In this document: piece after piece, positions 1 to 6,259 of the stretch
Position numbering within the stretch: the stretch's first letter is position 1
Layout of the letters: each line of letters starts with the position of its first letter
DNA from: an uncultured Lachnospiraceae bacterium
GTDB taxonomy: Bacteria > Bacillota > Clostridia > Lachnospirales > Lachnospiraceae
Reading direction: 5' to 3'
NCBI GenBank assembly: GCA_910588845.1
Contig: CAJURU010000045.1
Span: 1-18,433, forward strand
Length of the DNA stretch: 18,433 nucleotides
The notes under the pieces: generated by a model
What the model was told of the DNA's origin: nothing
Seen by the model: the letters and a program-made list of their open reading frames with translations, nothing else
Databases searched by the model: none
Made by a program: the position numbers and the translations under genes

Positions 1-27
1 CAGGATTCTACCTTGTTTTCAATCAGG

Positions 28-48
28 ATTGCGAACTTGTTTCGCAAT
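28..48. repeat. Short hairpin, 8-bp arms
   Basis: ATTGCGAA and TTCGCAAT are perfect inverted arms around a five-base loop. No T-run follows on either strand, so it is not a canonical terminator. It lies in the otherwise featureless AT-rich stretch 1-231, where I see no gene. It may be a remnant of the same mobile region as the genes to its right. Confidence 0.4.
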
Positions 49-231
49 TACCTAATTATAAAATGACCTTATAGAAAAATAAAGAGCTTGAAAAGTGCTA
101 AAAAGCAATTAGCAGTTGCTGTCATTTACCTTATTTCGGTAGATGTCTTATCTGTATTCGGTATATCGCAGACTTTCTATGTATTGTAAGATAAAGCAGT
201 AAAATGAAAAATCTTGACTGTCTGCGTAAGC

Positions 232-282
232 AAAAACAGAGCCAACAAACTGTGGTTTTATTTCACAAGTTCATCGGCTCTG
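232..282 (-). terminator. Terminator of the KTR / MFS / TetR gene group
   Basis: Read on the minus strand, CAGAGCC (282-276) pairs with GGCTCTG (243-237). An imperfect inner stem (AACTTGTG with CACAGTTT) extends it, and five T follow at 236-232. The 5' arm starts inside the last codons of the KTR gene and spans its stop, a compact arrangement fitting the end of a minus-strand transcription unit. Confidence 0.75.
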
Positions 283-459
283 CGTCTTTGCGTCTGGCTC
301 TCTGATAACAGACATATTCATTTGTCGGACATTTATAAGAGTTTCCTGTTTGCATTTTGGGCAAAATAAAGGGAATTTCTCAAGCACCGTATCTTCACGC
401 AATTTCAATCTCGTCTTGTTTCCGCATACAGGACACAATAACCACTTTTCCTGCTTCAT
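271..459 (-). CDS. Cysteine-rich KTR domain protein (Tn916-type cargo)
   Basis: This 62-residue protein has two CxxC knuckles, CPVC (residues 9-12) and CPKC (33-36), separated by a basic stretch containing NKTRLKLRED, and it ends in DAKTQSR. This pattern is the cysteine-rich KTR family, small probable zinc-ribbon proteins carried near resistance genes on Tn916-like and related conjugative elements; their molecular role is unknown. The ATG is well supported by GGAGGT nine bases or fewer upstream. It is the last gene of a minus-strand group TetR - MFS - KTR, and a terminator overlaps its stop codon. The sequence just upstream of its ribosome binding site abuts the broken end of the MFS gene, which suggests a recombination junction there. 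Confidence 0.85.
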   Translation of the reverse strand: MKQEKWLLCPVCGNKTRLKLREDTVLEKFPLFCPKCKQETLINVRQMNMSVIREPDAKTQSR

Positions 460-492
460 GCTGACACCTCCTGCTGTTCCTTTTCCAAATTC

Positions 493-1554
493 TTAAAGAA
501 GCCCTATTAAATGATTTGGCGTCCTCTGCTGTATGAGGGAAACAGCAAAAATAGAAAATATACTGATAACAGCCTGCATACCGCAAAATGATACAACCGT
601 AACGCCATACTTTACCATGGCATTCACTGGCAAAAGGAAAACAATGCCGGCAGGGATAATAAAAATACCCAGAGAAGCAAGAAGGATAGATAATTTATGT
701 ATTTTCAATTTCTCTGCCAAAATTCCTGCGGCAATGCTCCCCAAGATTGTAGCGACTGCCAACGCACTTTCCGCAGCCCCATAATACTTTGCATTAAATC
801 CGAGGACAGTCCGTACAAGAAAAGGAAGTCCGACTATGGTAATGCCCATCACAAAAAACCTTGAGAATGCCGTTAAGAGCAGCATCTTTGATATGCTGGC
901 CTGTTCTTTTGAAATATACTGCATACTTGATAAAAAATCCTGCTTAACAATCTGAAGTACACCGCCTTGATTTTGAATACGCTGATAGCTCAATTTTATA
1001 AAGCATTCAAACAGGGCAGTAATAAAAAAACAGACAACGCTCGCATACATTACGGGTTTTAGCCCAAGCATGGCATACAATACACCGCCCAACATAGGGG
1101 CAATCAGATAGGATAAAGACGCCACTTGATTTACAACGGCATTTCCTTTCATAATATTATCGCCTTGTAACATGGTAGGAATACACGCTTGAACAGTAGG
1201 CGTTTCAAACGCGCCCAAAATAGAAAGTATAATAAGCAGCGTACTGATTACGGTAATGGCATTGCTTTCCGACATGAATAGTGCCGCACATAAAACTGAT
1301 ACGCCAGTCAATGCGTCTAACGCCACCATAATATTCCGTCTGTCTGCCCTGTCCGCCAAGATACCGCCAAGCGGTGACAAAAGAATGGTCGGTATTGTAG
1401 CAGCAGACAATATCCCTGCAAATATGGCTGCCGAACCAGTCGCTTCCAATACATACATGGACAATGCCAATTTCAATATGAAATTTCCAAACAATGAGGT
1501 TAGCTGCCCTAAAATAAGGAGCGTAAAATTTTTAGTAAATAATTTTTCCGTCAT
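493..1554 (-). pseudogene. MFS drug-type exporter, truncated at the C terminus
   Basis: The protein begins MTEKLFTKNFTLLILGQ and shows the major facilitator pattern: hydrophobic helices throughout and motif A after the second helix (GGILADRADRRN). Relatives of this type run to about 410-430 residues with twelve helices. This one has 353, ending at TPNHLIG followed by two leucines and a stop. The usual continuation into helices 11-12 is missing, and the sequence passes directly into the leader of the KTR gene. I chose the start at 1554 because AAGGG precedes it; the in-frame ATG at 1590 has no ribosome binding site. The gene is downstream of a TetR repressor, the usual setting for an inducible exporter. 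Efflux function is probably lost, although a ten-helix product could still be made. Substrate unknown. Confidence 0.8.
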
Positions 1555-1600
1555 AGCTGATTCCCTTCTTTTCTTTGATTTTGCCTGCATTCTCTGGCAT

Positions 1601-1642
1601 AGAGGTACGGCCCAGGCCGCCCTCTCTTGACACTTCGTGTCA
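1601..1642 (-). other. Two hairpins between the TetR and MFS genes
   Basis: AGAGG (1601-1605) pairs with CCTCT (1621-1625) around an inner CGGCC / GGCCG stem (1608-1619). A second small hairpin, TGACAC-TTC-GTGTCA (1628-1642), overlaps the TetR stop. No T-run follows on the minus strand, so these look like intercistronic RNA folds (stability or partial attenuation) and not a full terminator. Confidence 0.45.
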
Positions 1643-2302
1643 ATTCACCTTGTGCCCGCAGGGTATTTCCGTAATATCAGTGATAAATTTTTCTGTAAAA
1701 GCTGTCGTATCATCATAAAGCGGCAGTCCCATATGGGCTAACACTTCTTTTACAAAATGATATTTATGATACAGTTCTTCCTCTGTTGCAGGGAATACCG
1801 AGGGCATGAGCCAGAAGTTGATAAGCGGCAAAAGCTCGGAAAGCTCTTTTGTATATTCCGTCTTGATAGAACCGTCTTTTTTTCCCTCCTCCAACAATTC
1901 CAACCACAAGGGGGTTAATACACGCCTGTTTTCTGCAACTGCCGCCGCTAAAATGTGCGGGTCTTTCAAAATCGGGACTGCCTGCATATTTATCTGGTTT
2001 CGTTCAGCGTCCGACTGATTCAGTGTAAGCAACAACCTGATTTTTTGCAGACCGTTCAAGTCATCCCTCTCCTTTACTGCTTCAAATGGGTTGTCCTCGA
2101 AAAACATTTGATTGCCTAATGCGTACATTACTTCCTCTTTGCTTTGAAAACAACGGTAAAACATTCCTTTTGCTCCGCCTACCATATCCATAATGTCAGA
2201 AACCGAAGTTTCTTCGTACCCTTTGGAGATAAACAGTTTCTGTGCTGCATCTAGTATTTCCTTTTTCCATTGTTCTGGTGTCTTTTTTACAGGTCTAGCC
2301 AA
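1640..2302 (-). CDS. TetR/AcrR family transcriptional repressor
   Basis: Residues about 9-58 form a TetR-type helix-turn-helix (EILDAAQKLFISKGYEETSVSDIMDMVG, then FYRCFQSKEEVMYAL). The rest (to residue 220) is a divergent ligand-binding half. The start is a TTG at 2302, chosen because AAAGGAGGT sits about ten bases upstream and the HTH needs the following residues. It is the first gene of the minus-strand group and precedes the exporter, so it probably represses both and is released by an exporter substrate. A 29-bp palindrome at its own promoter (2326-2354) is the probable operator. The family call is secure; the ligand is unknown. Confidence 0.9.
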   Translation of the reverse strand: MARPVKKTPEQWKKEILDAAQKLFISKGYEETSVSDIMDMVGGAKGMFYRCFQSKEEVMYALGNQMFFEDNPFEAVKERDDLNGLQKIRLLLTLNQSDAERNQINMQAVPILKDPHILAAAVAENRRVLTPLWLELLEEGKKDGSIKTEYTKELSELLPLINFWLMPSVFPATEEELYHKYHFVKEVLAHMGLPLYDDTTAFTEKFITDITEIPCGHKVN

Positions 2303-2325
2303 ATGTTATTGCACCTCCTTTGTAT

Positions 2326-2354
2326 ATAGTTATTGACTTTAAGTCAATAACTAT
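2326..2354. promoter_or_regulatory. 29-bp palindromic TetR operator
   Basis: ATAGTTATTGACTT and AAGTCAATAACTAT are perfect 14-bp arms around one central base (2340). The palindrome begins one base into the -10 box of the promoter at 2353-2381 and ends just before the ribosome binding site of the TetR gene. Bound repressor would cover the transcription start, which fits autorepression. Confidence 0.8.
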
Positions 2355-2381
2355 TTTAGCACCATTCTTAAATTTTTGCAA
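2353..2381 (-). promoter_or_regulatory. Promoter of the TetR - MFS - KTR group
   Basis: On the minus strand, TTGCAA (2381-2376) is followed after exactly 17 bases by TAAAAT (2358-2353). The palindromic operator overlaps the downstream edge of the -10 box. Confidence 0.65.
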
Positions 2382-2445
2382 TAGCCATAATTTGTCATAA
2401 CGCAGAAATCACTTATTTGCAAAATCCACAAAATTCTTGACATTT

Positions 2446-2478
2446 AAAAAGCGACAGAGATTTCTCCCTGCCGCTTTT
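2446..2478 (-). terminator. Terminator of the tnpV gene
   Basis: On the minus strand, AAAAGCGGCAGGGAGA folds back on TCTCTGTCGCTTTTT with a few G-T pairs. It ends in a T-run, seven bases after the tnpV stop codon. Confidence 0.7.
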
Positions 2479-2484
2479 GTCCAC

Positions 2485-2913
2485 TTATGCAAAAATGATT
2501 TCCTTGTTTACAATCTCCCTTGCACAAGCTCTTATGTTGCCTAACTGTCCTACCCATTCTAAGGCATTTTCAGCCTTTAGTTGTTCCGTTATGCCTTGTA
2601 TCTGTTTCATGTCCTCAACGAGCCTTTCAAAGCGTTCCTGCGCCTGTCTGTCAATGCTAATAAGATAAGTATTCAGTTTGCCGCTTGTAAGAAGATTGGT
2701 GTATGTAACTTTGCAATATTGCTTTAGATAATCCAGATGCCGCTTTCTCGCCTGTTGGCTCGGTCAGTTCGCAGCTTGAGCGCCACTGGCACTCGCTCAC
2801 CCCCATGTGCCTATCGGCTGTTCTTCTTCGGCGGGCAATCGTAAATCTGGAATACAATATTCATTTTCTTCGTGATATGTACCGCCTAACTGTTCAAATA
2901 ATGACTTTGCCAT
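2485..2913 (-). pseudogene. tnpV: tnpV-type transposon gene interrupted by a 54-nt insert with stops
   Basis: From the ATG at 2913 (GGAGGG nine bases upstream) the frame reads MAKSLFEQLGGTYHEENEYC and continues to PIGTWG, then stops at 2797-2799. After 54 nt the same frame resumes as KRHLDYLKQYCKVTYTNLLTSGK, continues through ERFERLVEDMK, and ends in REIVNKEIIFA. Joined, these make 124 residues, a full-length match to the TnpV family carried by Tn4451/Tn1549-type elements (role in transposition not defined). The insert has in-frame TGA codons at 2797-2799 and 2764-2766 but keeps the reading frame, so removing it restores an intact protein. As written it is a pseudogene or needs unusual decoding. 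It has its own terminator and a leader fold that involves the ribosome binding site. Confidence 0.8.
2746..2799 (-). other. 54-nt GC-rich in-frame insert inside tnpV
   Basis: The insert is 18 codons long with two TGA stops and about 34 of 54 G/C, richer than the flanking tnpV sequence. Its first bases, TGAGCG (2799-2794), pair with CGCTCA (2782-2777). The pentamer GCGAG occurs near both ends (2796-2792 and 2751-2747). I do not recognise the sequence, and its boundaries are uncertain by a few bases. Confidence 0.6.
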
Positions 2914-2925
2914 TTTCTATTCCCT

Positions 2926-2999
2926 CCAGATAAGATATTCTCTCCACGTATTTGTGTCTGCTGTCTTAAACACAATTTTTGAGTTTTGTCCTTATCTGG
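2926..2999 (-). promoter_or_regulatory. Inverted repeat in the tnpV leader that reaches its ribosome binding site
   Basis: CCAGATAAG (2999-2991 on the minus strand) and CTTATCTGG (2934-2926) are perfect 9-bp inverted arms separated by 56 nt. The downstream arm supplies the first bases of the TGGAGGG ribosome binding site, so pairing would partly occlude translation start. Confidence 0.5.
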
Positions 3000-3043
3000 T
3001 TTCATACTTAATTAAAAAATGAGAAAATTAAACGGAATGGGTC

Positions 3044-3072
3044 TTGATTTTGTATGGACTAAATGTTACAAT
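3044..3072 (+). promoter_or_regulatory. Promoter of the padR gene group
   Basis: TTGATT (3044-3049) and TACAAT (3067-3072) are separated by exactly 17 bases, 33 bases upstream of the PadR start codon. Confidence 0.7.
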
Positions 3073-3073
3073 A

Positions 3074-3092
3074 TACTTTGTAATACAAAGTA
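3074..3092. promoter_or_regulatory. PadR operator palindrome
   Basis: TACTTTGTA and TACAAAGTA are perfect 9-bp arms around one base (3083). The site begins two bases after the -10 box, covering the predicted transcription start. This fits autorepression by the PadR protein encoded immediately downstream. Confidence 0.7.
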
Positions 3093-3104
3093 ACGAGGTA
3101 TATT

Positions 3105-3440
3105 ATGAATGATAAATATGAAAGGCAGATGAAGAAAGGGGTTTTGGACATGATTGTCTTAAAGCTGCTGGCTTCGGAGGCCAAGTATGGGTATCAGATT
3201 ATACAGGAAATGAAGGAGAAGAGCGGGGAGATTTTTTTGCTTAAAGACGGCACGCTCTATCCCATTTTGTACCGTCTGGAAGACGACGGCCTGGTGGTAA
3301 GCAGATGGAGCGGCGCCAAAGGGAAACAGGTTGCAAGAAAATACTATGAGATTACGGAGGAAGGCAGTCGCACGCTGGCAGGGATCGTGGAAGTATGGGA
3401 GCGGATTTCCGAAGGGATATCAAAGATTATGGAGGGCTGA
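3105..3440 (+). CDS. PadR family transcriptional regulator
   Basis: The 111-residue protein is a short single-domain PadR winged helix. It has MKKGVLDMIVLKLLASEAKYGYQIIQEM (helices 1-2), then KDGTLYPILYRLEDDGLVVSRW (recognition helix and wing, residues about 47-68), then RKYYEITEEGSRTL and a C-terminal dimerisation helix. GAGG precedes the ATG. The stop is three bases before a HAAS-domain membrane protein gene, the typical partner of such regulators in Clostridia. A 19-bp palindrome over the start of transcription suggests it represses its own operon. Signal unknown. Confidence 0.92.
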   Translation: MNDKYERQMKKGVLDMIVLKLLASEAKYGYQIIQEMKEKSGEIFLLKDGTLYPILYRLEDDGLVVSRWSGAKGKQVARKYYEITEEGSRTLAGIVEVWERISEGISKIMEG

Positions 3441-3443
3441 ACA

Positions 3444-4091
3444 ATGAATGCGAACCAATATGTAAATGCAGTAATTAAAAAGATTAAATGTAACGGTAAG
3501 AAAAAAGAAGAGATTAAAAGGCAGCTTCTGACGGACATAGATATGCGGATGCGGCAGGGGGAAAGGCTGGAAGAGATTATTTCCGGCATGGGTTCTGTGC
3601 AGGAAATTGCCGATGGGTTTAATGAAAGTATTTCACCAACAGAACAGAAGAAGTACCGCAGGAACATGGCGCTTAAAATAGTCATCCCGATTGCCGTGGT
3701 ATTAGTTCTGTTGTCAATCTTAATCTATTGGATGTTCCCCAAGGGCAGGGACATAGAGCAGAGTAAATATTTTGACAAGGCGCAGGTGGAGGCGGCAATG
3801 AAAGAGACCGTAACGCTGCTGGATGAAGGCGCGTCAGATGATTTACAGGAGAATGCCATCCCGCAGATGCAGAAGTTTTTGGATAAAGCAGGAATACAGA
3901 AGATAAAAGCGACAATGTCAGATGACTGGGGCCAAAGGCAGCAGTTTGGCGCAGTTTATATGACGGAGCTTGTGCAGGGGAATCAGCATCTTGCCATAGG
4001 GGAAATTACGGTCACCTATGAAAATATCAGCGTGATTTACCGGCTGACGTATGATCAGGATATGAAACTGGCGGGGTTGTATGTGAGGTGA
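3444..4091 (+). CDS. HAAS-domain membrane protein with extracytoplasmic DUF3887-like domain
   Basis: Residues 1-60 (a basic helical region with KKIKCNGKKKEEIKRQLLTDID and a GxMGSVQEIADGFNES turn) match the HAAS/DUF1700-type cytoplasmic domain found next to PadR regulators. A single membrane segment follows at about residues 74-94 (ALKIVIPIAVVLVLLSILIYW). The outer part, residues about 108-215, resembles DUF3887, an NTF2-like fold (LLDEGASDDLQENAIPQMQ, then YRLTYDQDMKLAGLYVR). GGAGGG lies just upstream and the gene is three bases from padR, so they are cotranscribed. The pair probably forms a membrane-linked sensing or control unit. The exact function is not known and the DUF3887 assignment is from pattern only. 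Confidence 0.75.
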   Translation: MNANQYVNAVIKKIKCNGKKKEEIKRQLLTDIDMRMRQGERLEEIISGMGSVQEIADGFNESISPTEQKKYRRNMALKIVIPIAVVLVLLSILIYWMFPKGRDIEQSKYFDKAQVEAAMKETVTLLDEGASDDLQENAIPQMQKFLDKAGIQKIKATMSDDWGQRQQFGAVYMTELVQGNQHLAIGEITVTYENISVIYRLTYDQDMKLAGLYVR

Positions 4092-4156
4092 GAGTAAATC
4101 GTACCCTTGTAGATAATTGTGAATACCTCAAATCTGTATGGAAAGAAGGAGTTGCC

Positions 4157-4501
4157 ATGGCTGAGAGAATTATCACCATTGTAATTATAGCAATCTCTGC
4201 GGCGCCGATGATTATCCTGGGGATTGTCCAATACAATAGCAAAGAGCCTGTCGGCTTTTGGAGCGGCAAGGAGCCTCCCAAAAGCCAACAGGTTACCGAT
4301 GTGAAAGCATATAACCGCAGACACGGCGTTATGTGGATCGTGTACGGCCTTGGATTTTTTCCCGGGTTTGCGCCGGTGATTATATGGGGTGAGGAATTTG
4401 CCCTGATAGCAGTGGCGTTATTCCTGATAGAATGTATAGGCGGCATATTCGTAATGATTGCATATCATAACAAACTTAATCGCAGGTATTTAAAAGAGTA
4501 A
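4157..4501 (+). CDS. Small integral membrane protein, unknown function
   Basis: I place the start at 4157 because AAGGAG precedes it at good spacing; the in-frame ATG at 4088 overlaps the previous gene and has no such site. The 114-residue product has three predicted membrane helices, about residues 5-24, 55-77 and 80-104. Between the first two is a loop with PVGFWSGKEPPKSQQVTDVKAYNRRHG, a motif-like stretch. The C terminus is basic. It lies 65 bases after the HAAS gene and may be the third gene of the PadR operon. It converges on pdxT with only 18 bases between stop codons and no obvious terminator in that gap. I do not recognise a named family. Confidence 0.7.
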   Translation: MAERIITIVIIAISAAPMIILGIVQYNSKEPVGFWSGKEPPKSQQVTDVKAYNRRHGVMWIVYGLGFFPGFAPVIIWGEEFALIAVALFLIECIGGIFVMIAYHNKLNRRYLKE

Positions 4502-4519
4502 TAATTTATAATTTGTGAG

Positions 4520-5092
4520 TTACGTTATTGCGGCAGCCTCCAAAAAGTATTTATGGATCCGGTAATCGCCGGTGAGTTCCGGGTGAAAGGCAACGGCAAG
4601 CTGATTATTATATTGTACGCCCACGATGCGTCCCTCCACAGAGGCAAGTATTTCCACGCCGTCAGATACGCTTTCCACATAAGGCGCGCGTATGAATTCC
4701 ATCGGCAATGCGCCGATTCCCTGGAAATAGCCGTCGGCGTAGTGGAAGCTGCCAAGCTGCCTGCCATAAGCATTGCGCTTTACAGTCATCGGCAGGGTGC
4801 CGATATGCACCGTTTCTTCGCCCGCGATATGCTCCGCTAAAAGAATGAGCCCGGCACAGGTTGCAAGCACGGGCAGGCCTTCTTTAATTTTGTCTCTGAC
4901 GGGCTCCAGCATGGAAAGCTCGCGCAGGAGCTTCCCCTGTACGGTGCTCTCCCCACCCGGCAGGATCAGGCCGTCAAAATGCCCCTGCAAATCGCTTGCT
5001 TTGCGTAACTGTACTGTCTCTGCGCCCAGCTCCCGCAATACTTTTTCGTGTTCCTCAAAGGCTCCCTGTACGGCCAAAACTGCTATTTTCAT
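4520..5092 (-). CDS. pdxT: Pyridoxal 5'-phosphate synthase glutaminase subunit PdxT
   Basis: PdxT hydrolyses glutamine and passes ammonia to PdxS for PLP formation. The 190-residue protein starts MKIAVLAVQGAFEEH. GGEST is at residues 46-50 (glutamine pocket), the nucleophile Cys79 sits in ATCAGL, and His170/Glu172 in FHPEL complete the triad; these positions coincide with the well-studied Bacillus enzyme. I chose the ATG at 5092 over the upstream in-frame ATG at 5119 because GGGTGAT lies five bases before it and the family begins here. It lies 75 bases after pdxS on the same strand and is surely cotranscribed with it. All catalytic residues are present. Confidence 0.97.
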   Translation of the reverse strand: MKIAVLAVQGAFEEHEKVLRELGAETVQLRKASDLQGHFDGLILPGGESTVQGKLLRELSMLEPVRDKIKEGLPVLATCAGLILLAEHIAGEETVHIGTLPMTVKRNAYGRQLGSFHYADGYFQGIGALPMEFIRAPYVESVSDGVEILASVEGRIVGVQYNNQLAVAFHPELTGDYRIHKYFLEAAAIT

Positions 5093-5167
5093 AGTAATCA
5101 CCCATTCCTTTCCGCTCATTCAGGCACAAATAGGGATGAAAATTTATTTTTCACAGTATGCTTCTCC

Positions 5168-6040
5168 TTAAACTCCGCGTTCTGCCATCAGCAGTTCGAT
5201 TTCATCTGCATTGATTCCCACCATTGCCTCGCCTAAATCCTCTGATAATTCTGCAATCATGCGGGCGTCTGTATAGTTTGTTACGGCTTTTACGATAGCG
5301 TTGGCGCGTTTTTCGGGGCTGCCTGACTTAAAGATGCCGGAACCGACAAATACGCCTTCCGCGCCGAGCTGCATCATCAGCGCGGCGTCGGCCGGGGTTG
5401 CGACGCCGCCCGCCGCAAAGTTGACAACAGGAAGTTTTCGGTTGTCGTGCACATACCGGACTAAACTGTAGGGGACGCACAGCCGTTTTGCTTCGTCGAA
5501 CAGCTCGTCTTCCCGCAAGCAAGAAATTTCTGCGATCGCACGGTTCATCATGCGCATATGATGCACAGCCTGTACAACATCGCCGGTTCCCGGCTCTCCT
5601 TTTGTGCGTATCATGGACGCGCCTTCATTAATCCGCCGCAGCGCTTCGCCCAAATCCCTGGCGCCGCACACGAAGGGGACGCGGAATTTAGTCTTATCAA
5701 TATGGTAAATATCGTCCGCGGGTGAGAGTACTTCGCTCTCGTCAATGTAATCAATTTCAATTGCTTCCAATAATTGTGCCTCCACAAAATGCCCAATACG
5801 GCATTTTGCCATGACCGGGATAGAGACGGCTTCCTGGATGCCGCGGATCATCTTGGGGTCGCTCATGCGGGACACGCCGCCTGCCGCGCGGATATCGGCG
5901 GGAATCCGTTCAAGCGCCATAACGGCGCATGCCCCTGCCGCCTCGGCAATTTTTGCCTGTTCCGGCGTTGTCACGTCCATGATGACGCCGCCTTTGAGCA
6001 TTTGTGCCAATTCTTTGTTCAACTCATATTGTCTGTCCAT
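5168..6040 (-). CDS. pdxS: Pyridoxal 5'-phosphate synthase subunit PdxS
   Basis: PdxS is the (beta/alpha)8 synthase that builds PLP from ribose 5-phosphate, glyceraldehyde 3-phosphate and ammonia in the DXP-independent pathway, within a 12+12 complex with PdxT. The 290 residues are full length. Key residues are visible: Asp22 in IMDVTTPEQA, the first Schiff-base lysine Lys79 in MAKCRIGHF, the second lysine Lys147 in IRTKGEPGTG, and the phosphate-binding FAAGGVATPADA. GAGG precedes the ATG. It is divergent from a MocR/PdxR-type regulator, so PLP-responsive control is expected. Confidence 0.98.
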   Translation of the reverse strand: MDRQYELNKELAQMLKGGVIMDVTTPEQAKIAEAAGACAVMALERIPADIRAAGGVSRMSDPKMIRGIQEAVSIPVMAKCRIGHFVEAQLLEAIEIDYIDESEVLSPADDIYHIDKTKFRVPFVCGARDLGEALRRINEGASMIRTKGEPGTGDVVQAVHHMRMMNRAIAEISCLREDELFDEAKRLCVPYSLVRYVHDNRKLPVVNFAAGGVATPADAALMMQLGAEGVFVGSGIFKSGSPEKRANAIVKAVTNYTDARMIAELSEDLGEAMVGINADEIELLMAERGV

Positions 6041-6130
6041 AAAAATCCTCTTTTCTGTATCGGTGGTTTTCGTAATTCTGTCTGTACCTTAGAATAAAGT
6101 GCAGCTTATCCTGGCCTAATTAAGTGCGAT

Positions 6131-6145
6131 AAGCAGTCTCTGCTT
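6131..6145 (-). other. Small hairpin in the pdxS leader
   Basis: AAGCAG and CTGCTT form a 6-bp stem with a three-base loop within the roughly 130-nt untranslated leader of pdxS. A perfect AATTTGCAAATT palindrome lies at 6158-6169. I see no recognisable riboswitch here. Confidence 0.3.
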
Positions 6146-6160
6146 TTAATAATTGGTAAT

Positions 6161-6189
6161 TTGCAAATTAACTGGGAATAGATTATACT
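6161..6189 (+). promoter_or_regulatory. Promoter of the pdxR-type regulator gene
   Basis: TTGCAA (6161-6166) and TATACT (6184-6189) are 17 bases apart on the plus strand. They place transcription start near 6196, inside the first arm of the inverted repeat bound, by inference, by the regulator itself. Confidence 0.6.
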
Positions 6190-6240
6190 ATAACTGGCTA
6201 TATGAAAATATCCAATTTAGATATGATTGACATAGCCAGA
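6184..6240 (-). promoter_or_regulatory. pdxST promoter and regulator-binding inverted repeat
   Basis: CTGGCTAT (6194-6201) and ATAGCCAG (6232-6239) are perfect inverted arms 38 bases apart start to start. On the minus strand a TATAAT box (6190-6185) lies just downstream of the inner arm with no good -35, as expected for a promoter needing an activator. The -10 boxes of the two divergent promoters overlap here. MocR regulators typically contact two separated half-sites, so this is the likely PdxR-type site. Confidence 0.6.
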
Positions 6241-6259
6241 ATGGAGGCTTTTTATACCT

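Noticed and set aside
2657..2857. Minus-strand 66-residue open frame crossing the tnpV insert
   Set aside because: It lies in a different frame from the recognisable TnpV protein, has no ribosome binding site, and arises only because the insert is open in that frame.
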